Assembly: GCA_942492795.1 (NCBI GenBank)
Contig: OW818639.1
Coordinates: 372,001-436,000, forward strand
DNA: 64,000 nt
DNA from: RGIG3178 sp942492795
GTDB lineage: Bacteria > Bacillota > Clostridia > Christensenellales > QAND01
Direction: 5' to 3'
The position numbers and the translations under genes are program-made. Below, one piece after another: positions 44,897 to 53,878 of the stretch (the stretch's first letter is position 1; each line of letters starts with the position of its first letter). Under the pieces are notes generated by a model. It did not search any database. It was not told the DNA's origin and saw only the letters and a program-made list of their open reading frames with translations.

Positions 44897-45110
44897 ATGC
44901 AAGAATAACTTTTATTTATATCAATTCTATCACGGATTTTGTATATGCAGGGCGGCGATGACTGCCTTCTTGGCATCGGCGGCAGATCGGGAAAATTCCC
45001 CTTTAGGTGCGCACAATAATCCGGATCAGCTATGAAGCAACCGATATAGAAAGTTCTTCGCTTTGCATTTTTCCGTTGCTGCAAAAAAAGGAATCCGATT
45101 CTTCCATTCA
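44897..45110. other. intergenic region, no gene seen
   Basis: Between sigI and the gph terminator. Short open frames on both strands lack ribosome sites. Nothing else recognised. Confidence 0.5.
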
Positions 45111-45114
45111 AAAG

Positions 45115-45136
45115 AAAAAACCCTCGAAAGGGTTTT
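45115..45136 (-). terminator. terminator after gph
   Basis: Stem AAAACCCT / AGGGTTTT with tetraloop CGAA, A-run upstream giving a T-run on the minus strand. Confidence 0.78.
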
Positions 45137-45212
45137 CAATTGGATGCCTATTATAAATACGCGGCACTCCCGTCTTGCGCTGGAGATCTTCTATATCACG
45201 AACCGGACGCTT

Positions 45213-45863
45213 TTATTCGAGGATGCCCATCAGTTCGCCCGGGCTGTCGATGATATATTCGGCGCCTTCGGCTTCAAGAACGTCCTTGTCACGAAAGCCC
45301 CATGTGACCGCGATGCAGGGCATTCCGGCATTTCTTGCCGTCTGCACGTCGACTTCCGAATCGCCCACATACACCGCATTGGAAGCTACGGAGCCCAGCT
45401 CCTCAAGCGCCTTGAAAACGCTGTCCGGCGCGGGTTTCCGCTGCAAATTCTCCGTTTCTCCGATCGCAACCTGAATGTATCGATTGTAAAACTGTTCGTT
45501 GAGCTGCTTGACCGCCGAATCGATTTTGTTGGAAACGATGGCCATCTTATAGCCTCTCGTCTTGAGTTCTTCCAACAGTTCCGGTATCCCTGCGTACGGA
45601 CCGGTCTTGTTGTTCATGTTAAGTTCATAATGCGCACGAAACGCCGCAAAGCAACTGTCAAATTGCGGATCGTCGTAGCCGCCGGGGATGGCACGCGCCA
45701 TCAGATTGGCAACGCCGTTGCCCACAAAGCTTCTGATTTCCGCATATGTCCTTTGCGGATACCCGCACTGGCTCAAAGCATGGTTGACGCTGTCGGCGAG
45801 GTCGGCCAGCGTATCGAGCGTTGTTCCGTCCAAATCAAAAATGATCGTATCATATTTTGCCAT
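45213..45863 (-). CDS. gph: HAD phosphatase, phosphoglycolate phosphatase-like
   Basis: 216 residues from ATG 45863 (AAGGATAGGG upstream; 42 further open codons are not credible). HAD motifs: I IIFDLDGTTLDTL, II VSNK, III with Lys in QRKPAPDSV, IV YVGDSEVDVQTARNAGM. The cap and the GFR-KDVLEAEGAEYIID tail are those of the Gph/PpaX group. It may remove 2-phosphoglycolate or pyrophosphate-type metabolites. Confidence 0.86.
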   Translation of the reverse strand: MAKYDTIIFDLDGTTLDTLADLADSVNHALSQCGYPQRTYAEIRSFVGNGVANLMARAIPGGYDDPQFDSCFAAFRAHYELNMNNKTGPYAGIPELLEELKTRGYKMAIVSNKIDSAVKQLNEQFYNRYIQVAIGETENLQRKPAPDSVFKALEELGSVASNAVYVGDSEVDVQTARNAGMPCIAVTWGFRDKDVLEAEGAEYIIDSPGELMGILE

Positions 45864-46043
45864 CTTTATCCCTATCCTTCTGTTTGTACAAACTATTGTT
45901 TGATTATACAGACTTCCAACGGATAGTTCAAGGCTAGCCTGCGCTTTGGGCAATGTTTGTGGCAAGGCAGCGGACAGAATGAAGCTCACTGTTTGCTACG
46001 GTAAACGCAATGGCATGCGCAATACGGTGCCATGAAAATAATT

Positions 46044-46080
46044 AAAATGGCAGATTGCCGATTTGGAAATCTGCCATTTT
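46044..46080 (-). terminator. intrinsic terminator
   Basis: Perfect 13-bp stem AAAATGGCAGATT / AATCTGCCATTTT with an 11-nt loop, after the small membrane protein gene (minus). Confidence 0.75.
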
Positions 46081-46129
46081 GGTTTGACCATTCATTCCAA
46101 TGCGCTGTTCTTGTCAAATCCGGAACGGA

Positions 46130-46558
46130 TCAAAGCGCTTTGCTGTCCTCACTTGCGCCTTCCTCTTTGCGTTTGTCCACATAGTTGTCATAAGCCCGTT
46201 TGCCTTCTTTGTCCCACCACTCGTCGTAATATCTCCAGCTACGCCAATCCCGGTTGTTGTCCTCGTTCTCATACATGTGGTTCCGGCGCATTCTCGCCCT
46301 TCTTTCGGACCCCGGTCCATGACTGCCGATCCGGTGTGAACCGAATATCAAATGTGCCAGCATCACGACGCCAAAAGCCTGCCAGTAGGTTATCTGTTTT
46401 AAGTTGAACAGGTACGGCATCAGCCAATTCCACAGGAGCATCACAAAGTATCCGCAGAAGAACCCGAAGAATACCACTGCGATCAGCCCCGCTGCAATCA
46501 TCCCGACGAACCTTGCCCCTTTAGGGGCTCCGTGCCACCTTTTTCTCATTTCGCTCAT
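46130..46558 (-). CDS. small membrane protein linked to ECF sigma factor
   Basis: 142 residues. Two membrane helices (about 18-48 and 58-75) contain the motif VMLLWNWLMPYLFNLKQITY (WNWLMP core) followed by WQAFGVVMLAHLIFG, a pattern recurrent in small proteins encoded beside extracytoplasmic-function sigma genes in several phyla. A charged Trp/Asp/Arg/Lys-rich cytosolic tail follows (RDWRSWRYYDEWWDK). It starts 18 nt after the sigma gene. It might tether or tune the sigma factor, but no anti-sigma zinc motif is present. Inference only. Confidence 0.72.
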   Translation of the reverse strand: MSEMRKRWHGAPKGARFVGMIAAGLIAVVFFGFFCGYFVMLLWNWLMPYLFNLKQITYWQAFGVVMLAHLIFGSHRIGSHGPGSERRARMRRNHMYENEDNNRDWRSWRYYDEWWDKEGKRAYDNYVDKRKEEGASEDSKAL

Positions 46559-46576
46559 GTTAATCTCCTTTGCCGG

Positions 46577-47122
46577 TCAATCGGCTCTTAAATCTTTCAG
46601 CATTTCCTGCAAAGCTTTCACCGCTCTGCATTTTCTGGACAGAAGCGTCCCCATCGGTTCGTTCCATTGCTCCGACAGTTCCCGAAAGGACACTCCCATA
46701 AGTTCCGTTGCAACGAATACGGCTCTTTGCTTGGGCTCCAGCATATCGATCGCCTGCGCCAGAGCGTGATTCAGTTCCCGTCTGTCCGCTTCGCTGTTCA
46801 CGTTGGCGGTACTGTCGTAAAGTCTGTCCATCATCGGGTGTTCGGCATCGTCCTGTGCGTCGTTTTGAAGCGGCACCGTCCGCGAAGCCTTTTTAAGGTA
46901 ATCGACGGTCTTGTTGTAAAGAGAACGGTAGACATACGCGGCAAGGTTTTCAATGGGTCCTGCCTCCGCCTCTCTTGCGAAAAGGTTGAGCATGACCTCC
47001 TCCACAATATCCTCAGCGTCCATGTCGTTTATGCTCCGGATCTTCCTTCGCACATAGGCTCTGAGTTTACTGTTTTGGGCCGCAAAGAAATCGAACAACA
47101 TGTTGCTCCCGTTTCTGTCCAT
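46577..47122 (-). CDS. ECF-type sigma-70 family sigma factor
   Basis: 181 residues from ATG 47122 (AAGGGTGA upstream; GTG 47143 is an in-frame alternative). Region 2 core is AEDIVEEVMLNLFAREA with a helical SLYNKTVDYLKK end. Region 4 at about 120-175 reads ALAQAIDMLEPKQRAVFVAT and GVSFRELSEQWNEPMGTLLS (helix-turn-helix). There is no classical anti-sigma gene; the partner is the small membrane protein directly downstream. Confidence 0.86.
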   Translation of the reverse strand: MDRNGSNMLFDFFAAQNSKLRAYVRRKIRSINDMDAEDIVEEVMLNLFAREAEAGPIENLAAYVYRSLYNKTVDYLKKASRTVPLQNDAQDDAEHPMMDRLYDSTANVNSEADRRELNHALAQAIDMLEPKQRAVFVATELMGVSFRELSEQWNEPMGTLLSRKCRAVKALQEMLKDLRAD

Positions 47123-47259
47123 CGGCGCTTTATCACCCTTCACCCATTATGACTGCGCAAGTTCCTGTTTATTGCATGCATGCTAAAAATAAATAGACCA
47201 CGGATTATACCATCACATCGATTTGGTAAAACGGCTCTTTCCTAACAGGCCGGATACTG

Positions 47260-47268
47260 TGTTATAAT
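47260..47268 (+). promoter_or_regulatory. extended -10 promoter of rubredoxin gene
   Basis: TGT-TATAAT (47260-47268) with no clear -35 at 17 bp; typical extended -10 element, about 75 nt before the start codon. Confidence 0.55.
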
Positions 47269-47343
47269 GGATCATTGACATATACAAGTGTCATTGGAGA
47301 CAATACGCAACAAATACAAAAACATTGGAAAGAAGGTTTTAAC

Positions 47344-47505
47344 ATGAAAAAATACCGGTGCTTGATTTGCGGCTACATTTACGATGAGATGATGGGAGAT
47401 CCGGATGGCGATATAGCCCCTTTGACAAAGTGGGAAGACGTCCCCGAAAGCTGGGTATGCCCGCTTTGCGGTGCGGCCAAGGATCAGTTTGAGCTTGAAG
47501 CGTAA
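47344..47505 (+). CDS. rubredoxin
   Basis: 53 residues from ATG 47344. Two Cys pairs bind one iron: CLICGYIYDE and VCPLCGAAKDQF. The spacing and the conserved aromatic core are those of classical rubredoxins, small electron carriers used in oxygen and peroxide detoxification in anaerobes. No rubrerythrin or superoxide reductase is adjacent. Confidence 0.96.
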   Translation: MKKYRCLICGYIYDEMMGDPDGDIAPLTKWEDVPESWVCPLCGAAKDQFELEA

Positions 47506-47534
47506 CCTTGGATTGTCCGTTTCTTGAACAACCG

Positions 47535-47587
47535 AACCTCTCAAACGGTCTTTGTGGAACGCAGACCGTTTGAGGGTTTCTTTTTTA
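47535..47587 (+). terminator. strong intrinsic terminator after rubredoxin
   Basis: Stem of at least 12 bp (CTCAAACGGTCT / AGACCGTTTGAG, extended by AACC/GGTT) with 11-nt loop and six T. It overlaps the end of the convergent efflux gene. Confidence 0.9.
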
Positions 47588-48751
47588 ACCGCGGTCGATG
47601 ATAACGACCGCGCTGTATGTCCGATCCATATCGCTGATCTTCTGTTCAATACTCTCGGCGAGCATTTCATCGCTCCATGGAAAACCAAATGGGACCACGA
47701 CATCAAAAATCAGCTTTGTGTGGTTCAATCCCCAGACGACGCGGAAGTCGTGCATGTTGATTTCCGGCGATATTTCGTTGATCAGCGTGATAACCAATGC
47801 GAGCAACTGGTTTGTTTTGGCGTCGTCGGCAATGACCGGATCCAGATGTATGACCAAATGAATGTCAAGTTCCTTTAAAAAATCCCTTTCAATACCGTCG
47901 ATGATCTCATGCCCCTGCATCATATCCAGATCCGCGGGCACTTCGCAGTGTACGGAAGCATACCGTTTCATGGCTCCGTAACTGTGCACGGACAGATCAT
48001 GCAGCCCGATGATATGATCGTAACTCAGAATCTTGTTGTTAATGCTATCCACCAATTCCTTCGTGGGCGCTGTGCCAAGCAGCGGCGTTGCCGTATCCTT
48101 CATGATATTGATCCCGCTGAGCAGAATATAAAAAGATACGATCACACCCATGTATCCGTCCAGATTAAAACCGACCAAACGGGAGAGCAACATGGCGAGC
48201 AGGATTGCAGACGTGGCTACGACATCGTTGCGGCTGTCGATCGAAGTTGCCAACAATGTCACCGAGTTGAGCTTTTTGCCAATGCCCTTATAGAATAAGC
48301 TTTGCCATAGTTTCACAAGAATGGAAAACAGCAAAACGACGATGGATACAACGCTGAACTGCATCGGGCTGACATTCGGATGGATCACTTTGTCGATCGA
48401 ACTAATCAACAGCTGCAAGCCGAAATACGTGATGACAAACGCAACGATTAGCCCGGCGATGTACTCGGTACGTCCATGTCCGTAAGGATGATTGTCATCC
48501 GCGGGTTTGCTTGACAAACCGAATCCCAAAAACGTTATCAGCGAAGAACCGGAATCGGAAAGATTGTTTATCGCATCGGCGGTAACGGAAATGCTGTTGA
48601 ACATTGTTCCCGCGATAATTTTAAGGAGAAAAAGCAAGAAATTCGATGCAATGCCAACGATTGTCGCATATTTGCCATAGCGCTCCCGGACAGGGCCAAT
48701 AAACGCATCCCCATGCTTTTTTTCAAAATAACTTTGAAACGGATCTGTCAA
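47585..48751 (-). CDS. cation diffusion facilitator (metal efflux) protein
   Basis: 388 residues. Six-helix CDF transporter with the metal-site motif TADAINNLSDSGSS (the N-x2-D arrangement seen in Mn/Fe-type members) and HPYGHGRTEYIAG. The second intramembrane site is DSRNDVVATSAIL, and a cytosolic C-terminal domain of about 150 residues is longer than usual. Exports a divalent metal in exchange for protons; Mn, Fe or Zn cannot be told apart with certainty. Confidence 0.9.
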   Translation of the reverse strand: MTDPFQSYFEKKHGDAFIGPVRERYGKYATIVGIASNFLLFLLKIIAGTMFNSISVTADAINNLSDSGSSLITFLGFGLSSKPADDNHPYGHGRTEYIAGLIVAFVITYFGLQLLISSIDKVIHPNVSPMQFSVVSIVVLLFSILVKLWQSLFYKGIGKKLNSVTLLATSIDSRNDVVATSAILLAMLLSRLVGFNLDGYMGVIVSFYILLSGINIMKDTATPLLGTAPTKELVDSINNKILSYDHIIGLHDLSVHSYGAMKRYASVHCEVPADLDMMQGHEIIDGIERDFLKELDIHLVIHLDPVIADDAKTNQLLALVITLINEISPEINMHDFRVVWGLNHTKLIFDVVVPFGFPWSDEMLAESIEQKISDMDRTYSAVVIIDRG

Positions 48752-48843
48752 TTCAGGTTTACCTCATCGTTCATCAAAAAGTGTATTTCTTATGAAAACC
48801 AACAGACAAGTAGCCCCATTATAGCGTGACGACACAAACAAGA

Positions 48844-48874
48844 CAAGGCATAATACCATGCTTATTATGCCTTG
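48844..48874 (-). terminator. terminator-like hairpin
   Basis: Perfect 11-bp stem CAAGGCATAAT / ATTATGCCTTG with a 9-nt loop, following the VOC gene on the minus strand; T content after the stem is moderate. Confidence 0.6.
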
Positions 48875-48920
48875 CTATGCAATACAGTATAGATCGTTTA
48901 AAATCGCGCGGTCTGTATCT

Positions 48921-49817
48921 CTATCCAACCGTCCCGGCAAATGCGTTTCGCAATGCCTGCAGATCGAGTTTCTTCATTTCCAAAAATGCTTTTGTGACGC
49001 GTTTGACCTTTTCCTGGGAGGCATCCATCATCATTTCGTCAAGTTCATAGGGGATAATCTGCCAGGAAACTCCGAATTTGTCCTTCAGCCAGCCGCATTG
49101 CTCCGCCTGCGGGACAGCGGAAAGCTTGTACCAATAAAAATCGATTTCCGTCTGATCCTTACAATACACGATCAGGGAAAATGCCTCGCTGAAGGTGTAG
49201 TCAACATCGTAGCCGTTGTCCATCGCGGAGAAGTTCATCCCGCGAAGCGTAAAGTCGGCATAGTTGATTCTTGCTTTTTCGGATTGCGCTTCACCCTGTT
49301 TGTATCGGCTGATAAAACCCGCTTTTGAATCTTCAAACACTTCAACGTAGAAGTTGATCGCTTCTTCCGCCTTGCCGTTGGCACTGCCCGAAAACAGCAA
49401 ATTTGGTGTAATCTTCTGCGTTGTACCGGTTTCGTCGCCAAGCATAAGCTGCCAGGACAGACCATACCTATCCTGCACCCATCCGTAGTACGGATTGAAC
49501 GGGTATTCGCCAAGCGGCATAAGCACTTCCCCTTTTAGCGAAAGCACATCCCACTTATCCTTCACTTCCTTTTGCGACTCACACCTGACCATCAGAGAGA
49601 TAGACGGGTTGAATTTGAAAAATGGCCCCGCGCTTATGGCCATAAAGTCCTGCCCCGACAAGGTGAATACAACGGATTGAGCATCTCCCGAGGGCGTGTC
49701 CGGGACGATGGTCGAGTATGTCAGCTTTGCGTTGTCAAACAAATCGACATACAATCGGACAGCTTCTTCGGCTTCTTTGTCATACCACAGGTGAGGGACA
49801 ATCTTTTGCATGTTCAT
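48921..49817 (-). CDS. two-domain VOC (PhnB/glyoxalase-like) protein
   Basis: 298 residues built from two repeated vicinal-oxygen-chelate domains, each starting with a KI-P-LW/LLFSG..AEEAI-FYVE-F pattern: IVPHLWYDKEAEEAVRLYVD and ITPNLLFSGSANGKAEEAIN. Each ends with a WQ motif (YGLSWQLMLGDE, FGVSWQIIPYEL). This is the PhnB or 3-demethylubiquinone-methyltransferase-like domain family. No substrate is assigned. ATG 49817 follows AGGAGC. Confidence 0.88.
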   Translation of the reverse strand: MNMQKIVPHLWYDKEAEEAVRLYVDLFDNAKLTYSTIVPDTPSGDAQSVVFTLSGQDFMAISAGPFFKFNPSISLMVRCESQKEVKDKWDVLSLKGEVLMPLGEYPFNPYYGWVQDRYGLSWQLMLGDETGTTQKITPNLLFSGSANGKAEEAINFYVEVFEDSKAGFISRYKQGEAQSEKARINYADFTLRGMNFSAMDNGYDVDYTFSEAFSLIVYCKDQTEIDFYWYKLSAVPQAEQCGWLKDKFGVSWQIIPYELDEMMMDASQEKVKRVTKAFLEMKKLDLQALRNAFAGTVG

Positions 49818-49925
49818 GCTCCTTCCATGTCTTAATCATACTGCGCATTGATGGATATCCTTCGTTTCTTTCGCTTTTCGCTGCATTGCTCGCCGACGGA
49901 TCAGACGGTGAGACATGTTATCACT

Positions 49926-50861
49926 TTACAGATGGATCGAATGCAGCGCATCCATCGCCGCTCTGAGCCTGTGATAGCGCACATCGGAGGGCAGCGTGCA
50001 ATCGGCGCCAAACAGCAAACCCTTATCGTGTGAGAATGCCTTTACCGCTTCCACAACGGCTTTCCCTATTTCCTCATCCGTGCCGTTGACAAGCGGTCCG
50101 TCAAGATTTGGCAATCCCCCCAAAACGGTTTTGCCGAATTTTTCATACCCGTCTTTGAGGGAAATTTCGTTCTCGTGTACGTCAAAGTTGATGACGGCGC
50201 ATGGGAAGTCTCTAAAGCGCGATACGTCGACATTGCCGCCGCAGATGTGCAGGATATTGTAGCGGCTGACCTGTTCGGCCGCTTTGCAAATGGACAAATC
50301 ACAATCAAGCATCGCGTCGAGGAATCGTTGGTCCTGATACGCCCGTGAGGCTGAATATTCGGCTTTGCTGGCATAGTATATGCCGCTGGCTCCGGATTGT
50401 ACGGCATCCTGCGCATACTGCATCAACGTGTCTGCCGTTGCACGCAGACCACAAAGCACAAGATCCGGTTTTTCTTCATAGTGCTTGAGTATCATGGCGT
50501 AGCTTGCGCTCATGCGCAGCGTGCGAATCGGTCCAAACGCGGTATGGGGAATATAATATTGATCCCCGAAAGCATCGGTCAGGCGTTTTACCAGATCCAG
50601 CTGCTTAAGCAAAAGCGGATCGTTGCGGCCAACCGGACGGTAACTTTTCCAGTCGCTTGCGGTTTTAACAGGAAACGGGAAAATTGTTTCGTCCATGATC
50701 TTGAAGAAGTCCACATCCGATTCGCGCAAAAACCTGCCGTATGCGTCAACGGCGGCAATGCCTTCATGGCAGTCTTCGGGGAAATGAAACCAGAACGATC
50801 CCGGTATGCCCTTGACCGGTTTGCGGTCGATCGCATCGAATACCCATTGACGTCTGTCCAT
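49926..50861 (-). CDS. uroporphyrinogen decarboxylase (URO-D) family protein
   Basis: 311 residues with the URO-D TIM-barrel fold: N-terminal RRQWVFDAIDRKPV-G-PGSFWFHF, ILHICGGNVDVSRF and VLGGLPNLDGPLVNGTDEE. It lacks the typical porphyrin-enzyme N-terminal motif and stands alone, so it is more likely a methyltransferase-type member (as in corrinoid or methylthiol systems) than a haem enzyme. No corrinoid protein gene is adjacent. ATG 50861 follows AAGGAGAAT. Confidence 0.82.
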   Translation of the reverse strand: MDRRQWVFDAIDRKPVKGIPGSFWFHFPEDCHEGIAAVDAYGRFLRESDVDFFKIMDETIFPFPVKTASDWKSYRPVGRNDPLLLKQLDLVKRLTDAFGDQYYIPHTAFGPIRTLRMSASYAMILKHYEEKPDLVLCGLRATADTLMQYAQDAVQSGASGIYYASKAEYSASRAYQDQRFLDAMLDCDLSICKAAEQVSRYNILHICGGNVDVSRFRDFPCAVINFDVHENEISLKDGYEKFGKTVLGGLPNLDGPLVNGTDEEIGKAVVEAVKAFSHDKGLLFGADCTLPSDVRYHRLRAAMDALHSIHL

Positions 50862-50971
50862 CGCTGTTATTCTCCTTGCCGAATTCGATAATACTTCGTC
50901 TCAAGTATACAAACAATTGAAGCGGTTTGCAAAACATGGAACATGCCTTCTGTCTCGTGGATAAGCCAAAC

Positions 50972-50995
50972 AAAAAGCCGCCACAAGGGCGGCTT
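50972..50995 (-). terminator. terminator after hppA
   Basis: Eight-base GC-rich stem AAGCCGCC / GGCGGCTT with a 5-nt loop and a run of five T on the minus strand. Confidence 0.82.
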
Positions 50996-51043
50996 GCATT
51001 GTTTACCCGACAGGCTGATCCCTGCGATGGCTTACCCCGATCT

Positions 51044-53011
51044 TTAAACAATAAGCGGAGCGATTAGAAGCGCTGTCATACCAACCAGTTTCATGAAGAT
51101 CAGTATCGAAGGCCCGGCAACATCCTTCATCGGATCGCCGACCGTATCGCCGATGATCGCAGCCTGATGCTGCGGCGTGCCCTTTAATCCGCGGGTCTCC
51201 TGGATGAGCTTCTTGGCGTTATCAAATGCGGTGCCCGTATTGTTGAAAAACGGTCCCAGCATCGCGGAGCAAAGCACCGATCCAATCAACAACGGACCAA
51301 GGGCTTTAGAGCCAAAAGCAAACCCTACGGCTACCGGAACCAGTACACTTACAAGTCCGGGAAAAATCATTTGTTTTAAGGCATTCTTCGTTGTTATGTC
51401 AATGCACCGGCTGTAGTCAGGCTTCGCCGTACCTTCCAGAAGACCTTTGATTTCCCTGAATTGTCTTCTCACTTCATCGACCATCAAGAAGGCGCCTTTT
51501 GCGGTAGCCTTGATTACCAACGACGAGATCAAAAACGGAAGCGATATTCCTATGAGCATAAATCCGATGGTGAACGGATTGGAAATATCCGTCATCGTGT
51601 TTTTCGTTAAGGCGAAGAAGGTAGTAAAGATGACAAACGCCGTTATCGTTCCCGAGGACATGGAATAGGATTTCGTAATGGCTTTCATCGTATTTCCCAC
51701 CGAATCAAGCGCCGAAAGCTTTTCCACCAATTCCTCAGGTGCGTGCGACATTTCGGCGATGCCCGATGCGTTGTCGGTAATGGGTCCAAAAGTATCCGCA
51801 GACATAATATAGGCGATCAGCAAATCCGTGCTTAGATTGACCGCAACAATCACGAAGAGCGATCCGCCGGAAAGGGTATACGCCGCGATGATTGCAACAA
51901 CGATCATGACGATCGAAGCGATCGGGCTTTGTAGGCCGTTGCTCAATCCGACGATGATGTTGATTGCCGGGCCTCCCTTGCTTGCCTCTGCCAATTCCTT
52001 AACCGGCTTCCCTTCCATACCGGCGTAGTATCTTGTGCTTACGGTCGCAATCAACGAAATCGCTACTCCTAAGAGGATGCCGAACCAAACATTCAAATCG
52101 TGCAGCAGAAACTGTACAACGAACAGACCACCGATGGAACCGAGTATTGCGGTCACAACAAGCCCCAAGTTAAACGAGGTTGAAGGGCTCATGGTCTTTC
52201 CCCATTTTTTGGTGATTATAATTCCGATCATAGAAGCCAATATTCCTGTCGCTTGCAGGATCAATGGGAAAAAGATCGCCAGCTGACCATACTTGGCCAG
52301 TAATGTGGAGGCAACCAGTGTTCCCGTAATTATATCGTTGCTGAAACTTTCAAACAGGTCGGCGCCGCGTCCCGCGCAGTCTCCGACATTGTCTCCCACC
52401 AGATCCGCAATGACCGCCGGGTTTCTCGGATCATCCTCCGGAAGGTTGTTTTCCACTTTTCCGACCAAGTCCGCGCCGACGTCGGCCGATTTGGTGTAGA
52501 TGCCGCCGCCGATCTGTGCAAACAGCGCAGCCAGACTGGCTCCAAAACCAAATCCGATGACGATCTGATAGTCCTTTAAAACGAGGTAGAGCGCACTCAT
52601 AACCAAAACAGACAATCCTGTTACGCAGAACCCCGTAATGGATCCCCCCAGTACCGCCAGGCGAAACGCTTTGTCCGAAGACTTGGCTGCGGCACTTGTG
52701 ACTTTTGAATTGACACGGGTTGAAGAAGACATACCGATGACGGATCCTGTGAGGGAAGTAAATACCCCCAGGACGGAAAGGGCAGCGACTTTCCAGTTAA
52801 AAAGCAATAATAATACAATAAACAACAACGGTGTAACCATTGCGATGGTTTTTATCTGCCTTTTTAAATACGCCTTGGCGCCGGTTGAAATAAAACCTGC
52901 GATTTCTCCAATTGCATCGGAAACTTTTGGCTGTTTGTTAACGACCAACAATAGTATTCCGAAGGCGACTGCGATCGCGAATATACCAACGATCAAAGAG
53001 ATATAAAACAT
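51044..53011 (-). CDS. hppA: membrane-bound ion-pumping pyrophosphatase
   Basis: 655 residues from ATG 53011 (AAGGAGC upstream), about 16 membrane helices. The pyrophosphate-binding loop DVGADLVGKVE (D-x7-K-x-E) with DDPRNPAVIADLVGDNVGD and the C-terminal DTVGDPMKDVAGPS are diagnostic. The potassium-dependence signature reads GNTMKAITK: Lys and Thr at the positions that mark potassium-independent, proton-pumping enzymes, where potassium-dependent ones have Ala and Gly. It recovers energy from pyrophosphate as a proton gradient. Confidence 0.95.
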   Translation of the reverse strand: MFYISLIVGIFAIAVAFGILLLVVNKQPKVSDAIGEIAGFISTGAKAYLKRQIKTIAMVTPLLFIVLLLLFNWKVAALSVLGVFTSLTGSVIGMSSSTRVNSKVTSAAAKSSDKAFRLAVLGGSITGFCVTGLSVLVMSALYLVLKDYQIVIGFGFGASLAALFAQIGGGIYTKSADVGADLVGKVENNLPEDDPRNPAVIADLVGDNVGDCAGRGADLFESFSNDIITGTLVASTLLAKYGQLAIFFPLILQATGILASMIGIIITKKWGKTMSPSTSFNLGLVVTAILGSIGGLFVVQFLLHDLNVWFGILLGVAISLIATVSTRYYAGMEGKPVKELAEASKGGPAINIIVGLSNGLQSPIASIVMIVVAIIAAYTLSGGSLFVIVAVNLSTDLLIAYIMSADTFGPITDNASGIAEMSHAPEELVEKLSALDSVGNTMKAITKSYSMSSGTITAFVIFTTFFALTKNTMTDISNPFTIGFMLIGISLPFLISSLVIKATAKGAFLMVDEVRRQFREIKGLLEGTAKPDYSRCIDITTKNALKQMIFPGLVSVLVPVAVGFAFGSKALGPLLIGSVLCSAMLGPFFNNTGTAFDNAKKLIQETRGLKGTPQHQAAIIGDTVGDPMKDVAGPSILIFMKLVGMTALLIAPLIV

Positions 53012-53103
53012 TGGCGTGGTGCTCCTTTCGGCGGTGCCGAATATTTTGCGAAATGTCAAGTTGCGGATAATCCTCACATCGTAGGATTGCGCAATATAAA
53101 CTT

Positions 53104-53155
53104 TTGCCAACCTTGGCAATAGGAATAGCTTATCACGGTGAAAATTGGCCGTCAA
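53104..53155 (-). promoter_or_regulatory. hppA promoter with perfect palindrome at the start point
   Basis: Minus strand -35 TTGACG (53155-53150), 17 bp spacer, -10 TAAGCT (53132-53127), then the 16-bp palindrome TTGCCAA-GG-TTGGCAA (53119-53104). The palindrome lies a few bases downstream of the expected start, so it is a probable operator for an unknown regulator. The rest of the gap to the next gene (53160-53400) is AT-rich with no gene seen. Confidence 0.62.
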
Positions 53156-53402
53156 GGCCATGATACGACATCTTTATACAATCTTTATATCGTGTATCTT
53201 TTCTTTCATGCCCGCTTACCTTATCCATGTGTTTTTTACAATCTATACTTTCTTTATAGTATATCTGGATGGTCCGATTTTACACGCTTAGACAGGTTGC
53301 GAAGCCTTGTTTTCGACGTAGTCTGTTCTTTTAAACCTTTGTAAGAACCACAGCTTTCATAGAGCCATAAGACTTGCTATAATACGAAATAAGGGAAGAA
53401 TC

Positions 53403-53777
53403 ATGAATGAGGTGTACGTTATGGTATTGTTGCAATCCGGGTTGGTACAATTCGTTGATTATGCCATCATGTTTTTTGAATTCGTAGGTGTCTTGGTGTT
53501 GGTCATAGCGGGCATCCAAGGCGCGGTAAACCTAATCAATAAAAATCCGCTGACCCGATTGAACCTCGCCAAAGGTATGGCTATGGGTCTTGAATTCAAA
53601 CTGGGCAGCGAGATCTTGCGTACGGTCGTTGTTCGGGAGATATCGGAAATCCTTCTGGTCGCCGGCATCATCTTATTGCGCGCCGCGCTTACGCTTTTAA
53701 TTCATTGGGAAATCAAAAATGAGGAAGCCAATCATGATATAAACCATAAGATTGAAGAAATCCATAACAAAGAATAG
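53403..53777 (+). CDS. DUF1622 membrane protein
   Basis: 124 residues, three hydrophobic segments and a charged His/Glu-rich tail (NHDINHKIEEIHNKE). The pattern LRTVVVREISEILLVAGIILLRAALTLLI (core LRTVVVREISEIL) marks the DUF1622 family, uncharacterised small membrane proteins. The ATG 53403 start is fair, without a strong Shine-Dalgarno match. Followed by the DUF4342 gene on the same strand. Confidence 0.8.
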   Translation: MNEVYVMVLLQSGLVQFVDYAIMFFEFVGVLVLVIAGIQGAVNLINKNPLTRLNLAKGMAMGLEFKLGSEILRTVVVREISEILLVAGIILLRAALTLLIHWEIKNEEANHDINHKIEEIHNKE

Positions 53778-53878
53778 GTAGTGAAGCTTTTCATAATGCG
53801 TGCATGAGCCGGCGCTTGCAGGTCGAAAATACCATCAAAAGACTACGCCGAATACAGCATATGCGGAGGAATAAAAAC

